A stretch of DNA of 42,728 nucleotides from Actinomycetes bacterium (GTDB lineage Bacteria > Actinomycetota > Actinomycetes > Streptosporangiales > Streptosporangiaceae): NCBI GenBank assembly GCA_025964615.1, contig JAOPYM010000223.1, forward strand, positions 1 through 42,728, read 5' to 3'. The notes under the pieces were generated by a model, which saw nothing but the letters and a program-made list of their open reading frames with translations, did no database searches and was not told the origin of the DNA. Of the stretch, positions 1 through 8,125 are shown piece after piece. The first letter of the stretch is position 1, and every line of letters starts with the position of its first letter. The position numbers and the translations under genes are program-made.

Positions 1-765
1 TGCCGGCAGCTCGCCATCGTGAGCATCAGGGGCGGCGCGGGCAAGACCACACTCGCCGCGCTGATCGGGGCGGCGATCGCCGAGCACCGCGACGATCGGG
101 TCCTGGTCGTGGACGCCGACCCGGAGCTGGGCTCGCTGCCGCTGCGCCTGGGCGTACGGCCCGAGCGATCGATGCTCGACCTGGCCCGGGCGCACCCGCG
201 TTCGTGGGAGGAGGCGACCGGTTACCTGTCCCAGGCGAACGAGCGGCTCTGGGTGCTGTCGGGGTCCGCGGCGGGCGGCATGGACACCGAGCTGGAACTG
301 GGCACGTTCCGCGCGGCGTTCGGCGGCGTCGGACGGTACTTCTCCACCTCGGTGATCGACTGCGGCGCGGGCATTCTCGGCGGAGTCCAGATGGGGATGT
401 TCGAAACGGCGCACGCACAGGTACTGGTCACGCCCAGCACCGTCGACGGGGCGCTCAGCGCCAGGCGGGCCCTGGACTGGTTCGCCGACAGGGGCCACAC
501 CGGGCTGCTCTCCCGTACGGTCATCGCGCTGGTCACGCACACGCCCCGGGCGGGCACGGACCTGGGCAGGGTCACGGACCTGCTCGGCGCCGGCGGCCGG
601 CCGGTGATCCATCTGCCCTACGACCGGCACCTCGCCACCGGCACCTCGATCAAGATGTCCCGGGTGGGCGCGGGCACCCGTACGGCGGCGATCCGGCTTG
701 CCGCCGAGGTCTTCACCCGCTCACTCGCAGACACGCTGTCGTCCATCGGAGAGGGAGGGTCATGA
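1..765 (+). CDS. MinD/ParA-like P-loop ATPase of the type VII locus (5' partial)
   Basis: The reading frame is open from base 1, so the true start lies outside the window; the GTG at 19 sits inside the conserved strand before the P-loop. The visible part begins with a deviant Walker A (IRGGAGKTT) and continues with VLVVDADPELGSLPLRLG, the usual MinD/ParA arrangement of P-loop followed by an Asp-containing switch. A later VIDCGAG is the likely Walker B region. MinD-like ATPases of this kind (EspI in mycobacterial ESX-1) occur in ESX loci, where they are thought to modulate secretion. The stop overlaps the next start by ATGA, so translation is probably coupled. The specific role here is inferred from context. 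Confidence 0.8.
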   Translation, partial: CRQLAIVSIRGGAGKTTLAALIGAAIAEHRDDRVLVVDADPELGSLPLRLGVRPERSMLDLARAHPRSWEEATGYLSQANERLWVLSGSAAGGMDTELELGTFRAAFGGVGRYFSTSVIDCGAGILGGVQMGMFETAHAQVLVTPSTVDGALSARRALDWFADRGHTGLLSRTVIALVTHTPRAGTDLGRVTDLLGAGGRPVIHLPYDRHLATGTSIKMSRVGAGTRTAAIRLAAEVFTRSLADTLSSIGEGGS

Positions 766-1097
766 CTCTCGACATCGTCGTGCTGGCCGCCGACCGGCCT
801 GACCCGGCCGCGATGCTCGCGGGCATGATCGGCCGGGGCGGCACCCTGCGGGTGCGGGTGAATCCGGGTTCTCTCCATGTGTACGACCCGAGCGGGCCGC
901 TGCTGGTGTCGGTGGAGACCCCGGTGCTCGTGCAGGCGCCGGGCGAGGTGGAGCGGCTGCTCGGCACCTCGGCCCCCGTCCCGTTGTGGTGGGTTGACAT
1001 CCGCGCCGCGGCCCATCCGCCGGAGGCGCAGACGCTCGCCCGGCGCATCGCCGACGAGCTGGTGCAGCGGCACCACGGAGCGGTGTGGACCTCGTGA
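762..1097 (+). CDS. small unknown protein in the ATPase/DUF6177 operon
   Basis: This is 111 aa, starting at an ATG that overlaps the stop of the upstream ATPase (ATGA) and ending in a GTGA overlap with the next gene. The sequence is a mix of strands and helices with no membrane segment or signal peptide. Recognisable stretches are VYDPSGPLLVSVETP and PLWWVDIRAAAHP. I do not recognise a named family. The tight overlap on both sides shows that it belongs to one operon with the MinD-like ATPase and the DUF6177-like gene, so a role in the type VII system is likely but not shown. Confidence 0.7.
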   Translation: MTLDIVVLAADRPDPAAMLAGMIGRGGTLRVRVNPGSLHVYDPSGPLLVSVETPVLVQAPGEVERLLGTSAPVPLWWVDIRAAAHPPEAQTLARRIADELVQRHHGAVWTS

Positions 1098-2059
1098 GCA
1101 TGCATGTCGCCGCCGACGCCCTCACCGCGCACGCCATGGTCGTACTCCAGGACCGGCCGGTGATCGCGTTCTCGCCGTGGCTGGCGGGGGCGCTGCGCGA
1201 GTGCACCGAGTCCGGGATCAGCCTGCAGATCGTCTCGCCGAGCGAGTGCCGGCTGTCCCTCGCGCTGCGCTCGGCGCTGACCGGGCAGCAGGCGCGCTGG
1301 GTCGTCCACTCGGCCACCGGCTACCACGACGGTCTCACCGGGGCGCCGCTGCACTGGGATGGGACGGCGTTCTCACCGGTCCCCGATGCGCAGGACTACG
1401 CCCCCCACTACCTGACCCGGCCGACGGCGGCGATCGGTCTCCAGCTCACCCTCACCTGGCGGGTGCTGTACGGAATGAACGAGCCGCTCGGCGGGGCGGT
1501 CGAACGTGTTTACCAGGCGGTGCACGGCCGCCCGCCCGTCGGCTGGGGCACCGCCGAACCGGTCGCCAACCCGTGGCGGCGCGAGGAGCTGACGGCGTTG
1601 TGCCATTCCCGGCCGGAGGCCACCACCTGGCTGACAGTGGTCGGAGAGAGGGCCGCGGTCCCGGAGATGGTGGCCGGGACGGTGCAGTACTCCCCGGTCC
1701 CCGGCGGGGTCGAGGAGTCGCTGACCCTGGTGGCCGGATACCCCGCCGCCGTCCAGCCGGACCTGGCGATGCTGCCCGGCCTGATCGCCGGGCTGGCCCC
1801 CGAGTACCGGTTGCTGTCCCTGTCGGCCCAGCTGAGCCCGGGCCGGTCCGACCTCACCACGGAACCGCGCTGGGCCGGGTCGCCCGCGCCGATCGGGCTG
1901 GCGGTGAGCGTGGAACTGGGCGGTGGCTCGCCGGTCCCACCGCAACTCCCGGTCCGGCAGCTCGGCGCCGTCTGGTGGTACGAGCTCGGGGACGGGCACT
2001 CGGCCGAGGGCTGGCAGCGCTACCAGCTCCTCATGCGCCACCTGCGCCCATCCGGCTGA
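1094..2059 (+). CDS. DUF6177-like protein of the type VII locus
   Basis: About 321 aa. The GTG at 1094 overlaps the previous stop (GTGA); a GTG at 1085 and an ATG at 1100 are alternatives. The N-terminal part, with VVLQDRPVIAFSPWLAGAL, RECTESG, then RWVVHSATGYHDGLTGAPLHW, matches my memory of DUF6177 proteins that accompany ESX genes in actinomycetes. No catalytic motif, signal peptide or membrane segment is visible. It is the third gene of the ATPase operon and is followed after 41 bp by pip. The function is unknown; the family assignment is by remembered pattern, not by a search. Confidence 0.65.
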   Translation: MSMHVAADALTAHAMVVLQDRPVIAFSPWLAGALRECTESGISLQIVSPSECRLSLALRSALTGQQARWVVHSATGYHDGLTGAPLHWDGTAFSPVPDAQDYAPHYLTRPTAAIGLQLTLTWRVLYGMNEPLGGAVERVYQAVHGRPPVGWGTAEPVANPWRREELTALCHSRPEATTWLTVVGERAAVPEMVAGTVQYSPVPGGVEESLTLVAGYPAAVQPDLAMLPGLIAGLAPEYRLLSLSAQLSPGRSDLTTEPRWAGSPAPIGLAVSVELGGGSPVPPQLPVRQLGAVWWYELGDGHSAEGWQRYQLLMRHLRPSG

Positions 2060-2088
2060 CCAATCACAAACCTCCCACAAACCTCTGA

Positions 2089-3087
<999 letters not shown>

Positions 3088-3528
3088 TCAGCTTTGGAAC
3101 CGCCGGAGGATCTCGTCGGTACGCGCGTCGATCTTGTGGCCGAAGGACTCCTGGACACCCTGAAGCCTCTCGCGGAGCTGGTCCGAGTCTGGTGGCTCGA
3201 GGTCGATGGCCAGCCCGTCCGCCGCACCGCGGAGGAGTAGCGCGGTCTTGGACCTGGCATCGGACTGGGCCTCGCGTACGGCGCGGGTCACGGCCTCTGC
3301 CAGTGTAAGACTGTCCATCCGCATGGCTCTCGGGTTGAGCGCCACCTCCTGGATCCCGCCCGATCCGTCCACCACCGCGCGGACCAGCCCGTCGGCGGCC
3401 TCGCCCTCCCCGGTGACCTCGGCCAGCGCATCCTGGACCTGCTCCAGGTTCTTCATCAGCTCCTGGCTCTGGCCGAAGATCCGATCCAGGTCTTCGAGCT
3501 GGAAATTGTCTGGATTGAATTCGAACAT
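3088..3528 (-). CDS. YbaB/EbfC (EspL-like) protein, triad A
   Basis: This is 146 aa. An N-terminal helix (SQELMKNLEQVQDALAEVTG) is followed by a beta segment (GLVRAVVDGSGGIQEVALNP) and a long C-terminal helix. That is the helix-strand-helix plan of the YbaB/EbfC nucleoid-associated family, to which EspL of mycobacterial ESX-1 belongs. Start ATG 3528; minus-strand GAGGAGGCGCC just upstream supplies the ribosome site. It is divergent from the WXG-like gene at 3703, with 174 bp between. It is one of four family members in this window, each beside a WXG/membrane gene pair. It could bind DNA or act as a chaperone for the paired secreted proteins; neither is shown by sequence. Confidence 0.85.
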   Translation of the reverse strand: MFEFNPDNFQLEDLDRIFGQSQELMKNLEQVQDALAEVTGEGEAADGLVRAVVDGSGGIQEVALNPRAMRMDSLTLAEAVTRAVREAQSDARSKTALLLRGAADGLAIDLEPPDSDQLRERLQGVQESFGHKIDARTDEILRRFQS

Positions 3529-3601
3529 GGCGCCTCCTCGGGTTCACAGAGAAGCCTTTCGATAGGTCGGCACACATGGCGGAACCACCGTCGTCCAGCG
3601 A

Positions 3602-3671
3602 GTGATATCTCGATGAACGCACCACGACAACCGGCCTCGCATCTGGCATCGGAGTGTCCCACTGTGATATC
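3602..3671. promoter_or_regulatory. divergent intergenic region with a repeated GTGATATC
   Basis: The 174-bp gap between the YbaB-like gene and the triad A WXG-like gene contains GTGATATC at 3602-3609 and again at 3664-3671, each with the palindromic core GATATC. The second copy lies about 30 bp upstream of the ATG at 3703, which has GGAGG at 3694-3698. These could be operator half-sites for the divergent pair, but an 8-mer repeated twice may be chance. Confidence 0.25.
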
Positions 3672-3702
3672 CAGTACCAGTCATCGCGTTGATGGAGGCC
3701 TC

Positions 3703-4014
3703 ATGGCGGCGCCACAGGAACGGTACGTCACCTCGAATGGGATCGAGAAGGTCCGCAAAAAGGTCACGAACGAGATCAAGCCGGTACTCGAGAAGGCGCA
3801 CACCGACATCGACACCACCGGGGTCTCCTTTCCCGGTTTCGGTCTGCTCGGCGAAGCCGTCTTCGGATGGAAATACAGCGAGTTGCAGGGCTACGCCAAG
3901 CAGATCCTCGCGGAGGGTACCGACACGCTCACCCAGTGGGACACGGCACTGGCGGACATAGAGAGCAAGTGGAAGGCCGCCGAGAACAACAGCACGCTCG
4001 TCGTCTACCAGTAG
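3703..4014 (+). CDS. small WXG100-like secreted protein, triad A
   Basis: This is 103 aa, ATG 3703 with GGAGG at 3694-3698. It is predicted to be almost wholly helical: a long first helix (KVRKKVTNEIKPVLEKAHTDI), a turn with SFPGFGLLGEAVFG, and a second helix with DTLTQWDTALADIESKWKAAE. The block PGFGLLG followed by LTQW-TAL and a terminal W-x-A/G segment also occurs in the C-terminus of the 28024-29070 protein (PSFGVLG, LTQWKTAL, TWNGAD), which makes the two paralogous. The fold and small size fit ESX-type substrates, although there is no strict WXG. The membrane partner starts 13 bp after the stop. Confidence 0.75.
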   Translation: MAAPQERYVTSNGIEKVRKKVTNEIKPVLEKAHTDIDTTGVSFPGFGLLGEAVFGWKYSELQGYAKQILAEGTDTLTQWDTALADIESKWKAAENNSTLVVYQ

Positions 4015-4027
4015 GAGGACAGGTCCG

Positions 4028-4774
4028 ATGCCAGGCTATTCAGGACTCGGCTGGACTCAGGGCGCGGCGGGCTACACCACGGCGGCCGGGGTCGATGTGG
4101 GCGCCCTCGCGGTGCTGAAGGAGCTGCGGGCGGCCGCGACACTCTCCAGGCTGCTCATCGGTGGCGTGCTCCTTGCCACGACCGCCTTCGCCGACGTGTT
4201 CGGCATGGGTGACGCGTCCGCGAACTGGGTCGCGATCGCGGCCCGGCTCGACGCCGGAGTGAAGCTGCCGCTCAATGATGCCCTCACGCAGGCCCGGTCC
4301 GAGTGGATCGCCGAGGACCGGCAGGCATTCGACACGGCCGTCGCCAAATTTCAAGGCGACACCGAGGCGACCCGGAAGTTCTTCGAGCAGATCGAGAAAT
4401 GCCTCGACGATATCGGTGATGCCTTCCGCGACTACTGGTTCGAACTCGCCATCATCGCCGGCGCGGTGATCACCGCCATACTCTCGGCGTTTCTCATGCT
4501 GTTCACTCCGCTGGCACCATGGGGAAAGACGCTGCTCGAGTGGCTCGGCGCGCTGGCCACCGGGATCATCAGTACCATCACCAGCAGGCTGGGGGCCTTC
4601 CTCACCCTGGTCGGCGCCACGATGCTCACCGGCGCAAAAGGCATGGTGCAGTTGTTCAACATCAAGCCGAGCGGCAGCGCCGCCATCAACTTCAAGCAGA
4701 ACAAGATCAACTGGACGCCCCCCTCCACCTGGATCGAGCCCAAGAAGGCGACGCCTGCTCCCTATGGAACCTGA
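4028..4774 (+). CDS. membrane protein with WXG-like hairpin, triad A
   Basis: This is 248 aa. After a hydrophobic N-terminal stretch (about 35-60) comes a helical region with SEWIAEDRQAFDTAVAKF, which resembles EKWQGQDRQTFGAALTKY in the triad D protein. A second helix (FFEQIEKCLDDIGDAFRDYW) leads into two or three hydrophobic segments (about 138-205), then a polar Pro-rich tail ending TPAPYGT. The layout suggests a type VII-associated membrane protein or a substrate that inserts into membranes. ATG 4028 follows AGGAGGACAGG. It lies in one transcript with the small gene upstream and overlaps the next gene by 11 bp. No toxin domain is visible. Confidence 0.7.
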   Translation: MPGYSGLGWTQGAAGYTTAAGVDVGALAVLKELRAAATLSRLLIGGVLLATTAFADVFGMGDASANWVAIAARLDAGVKLPLNDALTQARSEWIAEDRQAFDTAVAKFQGDTEATRKFFEQIEKCLDDIGDAFRDYWFELAIIAGAVITAILSAFLMLFTPLAPWGKTLLEWLGALATGIISTITSRLGAFLTLVGATMLTGAKGMVQLFNIKPSGSAAINFKQNKINWTPPSTWIEPKKATPAPYGT

Positions 4775-5312
4775 GCGGATCGAACTCCTCTCGGCGCGGG
4801 CACGCCCTGCCAGAGATCTGCTCAGCGTGGTGGCGGGTCTCTCCGGCTTTGGCCTGATCATCAGCCTGATCGGCTGGATCAACCTTTACATCACCCCCAG
4901 AAGCCTTACCGATGCCCCCCTTGAGTGGTTCTTCGGAGTCGCCGGATCGTTGTGCATGATCCTGGCGTTGCTCTTCCTGCTCGTCCATCAGGTGATGTTC
5001 CGGCGTGGCCTGCCCGTCGTACTCTCCGAGGCGGACGTCGTCTTCGTCGAGGGCACCAGGCTGCCATGGTCGGCCTTCGAGCACGTGGAGCTTGTCTGGC
5101 GTACGCCCCACGGTCATCCCGAGCTGATCGGTCTGCTGGCGGCCGCCCTTCCAGAGGAGACCAGGCGGAGCCTCACCGCCTACCTTGTGCGGGATCTCGG
5201 TGGTGACCGGCCGGCACTGCGGCTCGGCGACCTGGACTCCGGCCAAGCAGCCGAGGTCCGGGCGTCGATACGCGACTGGACCGGCCGGGAGATCACCGAA
5301 CGCTCCGCCTGA
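4764..5312 (+). CDS. two-TM membrane protein with PH-like cytosolic part
   Basis: This is 182 aa, starting inside the last codons of the upstream gene (overlap 4764-4774). Two hydrophobic segments (about 20-45, LLSVVAGLSGFGLIISLIG, and about 57-78, VAGSLCMILALLFLLVHQV) are followed by a soluble domain with alternating strands (LPVVLSEADVVFVEG, LPWSAFEHVELVW) and a C-terminal helix. The strand pattern resembles PH-like domains of small bacterial membrane proteins, but this is a weak judgement. It probably forms an operon with triad A and ends 52 bp before the kinase gene. The function is unknown. Confidence 0.65.
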   Translation: MEPERIELLSARARPARDLLSVVAGLSGFGLIISLIGWINLYITPRSLTDAPLEWFFGVAGSLCMILALLFLLVHQVMFRRGLPVVLSEADVVFVEGTRLPWSAFEHVELVWRTPHGHPELIGLLAAALPEETRRSLTAYLVRDLGGDRPALRLGDLDSGQAAEVRASIRDWTGREITERSA

Positions 5313-5364
5313 GGTTCTGCGTAGGGAATCATCGTCAAGGACGGACGACCCCCCGGAGGAGACT

Positions 5365-6786
5365 TTGAACCCGCTGCACTCCGAAGACCCCACCAGCATC
5401 GGACCGTACCGGCTGACGGGCCGGCTCGGCGCAGGCGGAATGGGTGCGGTCTACTTCGGCGAGGCCCCGGACGGCCGGCCCGTGGCGGTGAAGGTGATCC
5501 GGCGAGAACTCGCCCTCGACCCCGGGTTCCGCGCCCGGTTCGCGAGCGAGGTCGCCAACGCCCAGCGCGTCGCGTCCTTCTGCACGGCCCGGGTACTCGA
5601 CCACGGCGAAACCGATGGCACCCCGTTCCTGGTCACCGAGTTCATCGAAGGCGTCTCACTCGCCGACCAGGTCACCGCCGACGGCCCCCTCTCCGCGGGA
5701 CGGATCCGGGCGCTGGCCATCGGCATCGCGACCGCGCTGACCGCCATCCATGCGGTACGGCTCGTACACCGTGATCTGAAACCCGGCAACGTCCTGTTGA
5801 CCGCCACCGGGCCCCGGGTGATCGACTTCGGCATCGCCCGCGCCCTCGACGCGGACAACCCGCACACTGCCACCGGCGTCATCATCGGCAGCCCCGGCTG
5901 GATCGCGCCCGAGCAGGTCTTCGACGGTACGGTCACCACCGCGGTCGACGTGTTCGCCTGGGGGTCCCTGGTCGCCTACGCCGCGACCGCCAGGCATCCG
6001 TACGGCACCGGCAATCTCATGGTGCTCGCCGCGCGTGCCCAGCAGCGGCAGTACGACCTCGAAGGCATCCCCGGCGACCTGCGGGACCTGGTCGAGTCGG
6101 CGCTCGACCCGGATCCCCTGAAACGCCCCACCGCGCAGGAGCTGCTCATCGCGCTGGTCGGCGCCACCGAACCCCAGGCGGCGGCCACCCTCGCGATCAC
6201 CAGAGCCTGGGACACCCAGGCGTCGGTACCGGTAGGGACCCCTGGCGTACGACCCGTACCGCCGGCGGCAGGGCCGGCCCGCGGTCCCCGCGTCCGCAGG
6301 ACCTGGCGGGACGCGATGGGACTCCTCTTCCTGGTGGCCCTGCTCGGCTACTTCATCTGGGGGACGATCCAGAGCCACCTGCCCAAACCCGTTCAGCAGG
6401 CCGTCCCCACCGCATTCGCCGGCACCTGGACCGGCACGGCCACAGCCACGACGGGTACCGGCCGCTTCATCCTGCGGATGACCCTCCGGCCGACGAGTTT
6501 CACGTCCCCGGGATCGCTCGTCGTCGGGGATTTCACCGGCACCGGTACCAAGGGCGCGTGCACCGCCTCGATCAGCTACGACGACCCCAACCCCAGGACC
6601 AGCGCGAAACTCGTGGTGCAGCTTGGCTCCCCCCATGCGTCATCGGGCTGGACGAGCCTCGTCACCCCGTGCGAGGAAACCGACGACCTCGACCTCACCA
6701 CCGACGGGAGCACCGTGCGGGTCGATGGTGTCACCGGTGGCACCGTCAGGGCGATCAAGTGGTCCGCGACCCTCACACATGGCTGA
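5365..6786 (+). CDS. membrane Ser/Thr protein kinase
   Basis: This is 473 aa from TTG 5365, chosen because GGAGGA (5355-5360) lies at the right distance and the kinase domain begins directly after it. The frame is open further upstream, but that part overlaps the previous gene. The kinase domain (about 14-265) has GAGGMGAVY (22-30), Lys43 in VAVKVI, HRDLKPGN (135-142), DFGIAR (154-159) and APEQ (181-184). A linker and one transmembrane segment (about 318-335) precede an extracytoplasmic domain of about 135 residues that is not made of PASTA repeats. All catalytic residues are present. Its place between triads A and B suggests it may phosphorylate type VII components; this is inference. Confidence 0.92.
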   Translation: MNPLHSEDPTSIGPYRLTGRLGAGGMGAVYFGEAPDGRPVAVKVIRRELALDPGFRARFASEVANAQRVASFCTARVLDHGETDGTPFLVTEFIEGVSLADQVTADGPLSAGRIRALAIGIATALTAIHAVRLVHRDLKPGNVLLTATGPRVIDFGIARALDADNPHTATGVIIGSPGWIAPEQVFDGTVTTAVDVFAWGSLVAYAATARHPYGTGNLMVLAARAQQRQYDLEGIPGDLRDLVESALDPDPLKRPTAQELLIALVGATEPQAAATLAITRAWDTQASVPVGTPGVRPVPPAAGPARGPRVRRTWRDAMGLLFLVALLGYFIWGTIQSHLPKPVQQAVPTAFAGTWTGTATATTGTGRFILRMTLRPTSFTSPGSLVVGDFTGTGTKGACTASISYDDPNPRTSAKLVVQLGSPHASSGWTSLVTPCEETDDLDLTTDGSTVRVDGVTGGTVRAIKWSATLTHG

Positions 6787-6796
6787 GGCCGCGTGT

Positions 6797-7285
6797 TCAC
6801 AGGATCGCGTCGATGGCCATGTTGAAGAACAGGTCTACGATCCGGCGGCTGATCTCCTTGTACAGCGCGATGAAGGCCAGCGAGCCGCCACCCGTCTCCG
6901 GCCCCAGCATGATCGCTTCGTAGATGAGGACGAGCAGCCTGTACAGCTCCATCAGCACGTGGATCTTCAACATCAAGACCACCACCGCACACAGCTCGAG
7001 CACGGCGCCCATCGCGTACGCGGCCGTCGCACCGTCCCGCAGTACCGCGGCCGGCGACTTCTCGTGCTCCCATCTGGCCTTGAACGCATCGACCATCGGC
7101 CCGTGGTTGCCGGTCCACACCTCCGCGGCCGCCGACTGCGCCTCGCCGCTGATCGTCTGGAGCTTCCCGCCGTACGCCAGCCAGTGCCGACCCAGCTCGG
7201 CCAGCTTGTCCTCGTCGACCTCAGGCCAGATGTAGTTCATCTCGTTGAGCAGCCACTCCACGGCACCGGGCAGCCGCAGGCCCAT
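6797..7285 (-). CDS. CpnT-N/WXG100-like membrane protein without toxin domain, triad B
   Basis: This is 162 aa from ATG 7285. The N-terminus (LPGAVEWLLNEMNYIWPEVD) and the following helix with AAEVWTGNHGPMVDAFKARW match the WXG100-like N-terminal domain found on CpnT-like actinobacterial toxins. A hydrophobic hairpin (AMGAVLELCAVVVLMLKIHVL, then LYRLLVLIYEAIML) follows, and the protein ends shortly after it. In that toxin family a long linker and toxin normally follow, so this is a stand-alone delivery-type domain. Its start is 1 base beyond the stop of the small gene upstream. It is convergent with the kinase gene, 10 bp apart. Confidence 0.75.
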   Translation of the reverse strand: MGLRLPGAVEWLLNEMNYIWPEVDEDKLAELGRHWLAYGGKLQTISGEAQSAAAEVWTGNHGPMVDAFKARWEHEKSPAAVLRDGATAAYAMGAVLELCAVVVLMLKIHVLMELYRLLVLIYEAIMLGPETGGGSLAFIALYKEISRRIVDLFFNMAIDAIL

Positions 7286-7286
7286 C

Positions 7287-7613
7287 TCACACCGCCCGGA
7301 TGTTGCCGGTGTTCGCCTGCTCGGTCTTGTCGTACACCCCGCCCATCGCGGCGATGGCACCGCCGAAGCTGGAAAATGCCTTCGCGGCCGAGTCATAGGT
7401 CTTGTGCGCCATCTCGGTCGCGGCCTGATGCGAGGCAGTGATCAGCGACGAGACGATGTCGGAACTCATCGCCCCGCCGAACTGGGGGCCAAAGGCGACT
7501 GAGGCCAACGCCTGCATGTTCTTCCACTCCCGGTCCAGGTCATCGGCGGCCTTCTTCAGGTCCTGCCCGGCCTTGCGCAAGGTCGATGACTGGGCGATCA
7601 GTTCAGGTGCCAT
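7287..7613 (-). CDS. EspC-like type VII secretion target, triad B
   Basis: This is 108 aa from ATG 7613, which lies within the last codons of the YbaB-like gene (overlap 7603-7613). The N-terminal amphipathic helix (STLRKAGQDLKKAADDLDREW) and a second helix ending GGAIAAMGGVYDKTEQANTG give the helical hairpin seen in EspC-like type VII secretion targets. A Y-x3-E/D signal is not exact (YDKTE fits Y-x3-E). It is followed at once by the membrane gene. Likely a secreted partner of its neighbour. Confidence 0.75.
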   Translation of the reverse strand: MAPELIAQSSTLRKAGQDLKKAADDLDREWKNMQALASVAFGPQFGGAMSSDIVSSLITASHQAATEMAHKTYDSAAKAFSSFGGAIAAMGGVYDKTEQANTGNIRAV

Positions 7614-8037
7614 GACGGCCTTCCGTAGCCTTGATGATCTGTGCCACGGCGTCCGCGACACCTTGGGTGAACATCTCCATCCGGCGTACCGACTCGACGC
7701 GCAACTCGTCCAGCTCCACTTCGAGCTCCGCCGGATCCGGCAGCTCAGGGACCGTCTTCAGCACGACGCCGCGCAGGTCGTCCAGCGCGGCGTTCACCGC
7801 GACGACGATCTCGTCGCAGAGCGGGCCGGAGCCGAGCCGCATCGCCCGAGAGTCGACCTCGAGCTTCTCCAGCCGCCCACCCGTGACGACGATCGCGCGG
7901 ACCTGACCATCTGCGGCCGTGCCCTCCCCGCGTGCCTCCGGCGGTGGTGCCGACTCGGTGTGCATCCGGCCGATCGCCCGCCGGGTGTCCTCCAGCAACC
8001 GATCGATGTCCCCCGCCCCCATACCCGACAGATCCAC
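7603..8037 (-). CDS. YbaB/EbfC (EspL-like) protein, triad B
   Basis: This is 144 aa. The start is taken as GTG 8037 because GGGAGG lies 5 nt upstream on the minus strand; GTG 8043 is in frame but touches that site, and ATG 8022 is a further option. The order is N-terminal helix (DIDRLLEDTRRAIGRM), strand pair (GQVRAIVVTGGRLEKLEVDS), then helix (CDEIVVAVNAALDDLRGVVL), as in YbaB. The C-terminal extension with acidic helices is similar in length to triads A and D. It is first in a three-gene run YbaB-EspC-like-membrane protein on one strand, 88 bp downstream of the mycosin. Confidence 0.85.
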   Translation of the reverse strand: MDLSGMGAGDIDRLLEDTRRAIGRMHTESAPPPEARGEGTAADGQVRAIVVTGGRLEKLEVDSRAMRLGSGPLCDEIVVAVNAALDDLRGVVLKTVPELPDPAELEVELDELRVESVRRMEMFTQGVADAVAQIIKATEGRHGT

Positions 8038-8125
8038 CGACACCTCCCGAATGCGATAACCGGTACAGCGAACGACAGTAGACCCTGCCCGTGTCGGCCC
8101 GAACGCCGTGGGGACACGCAAGGGC

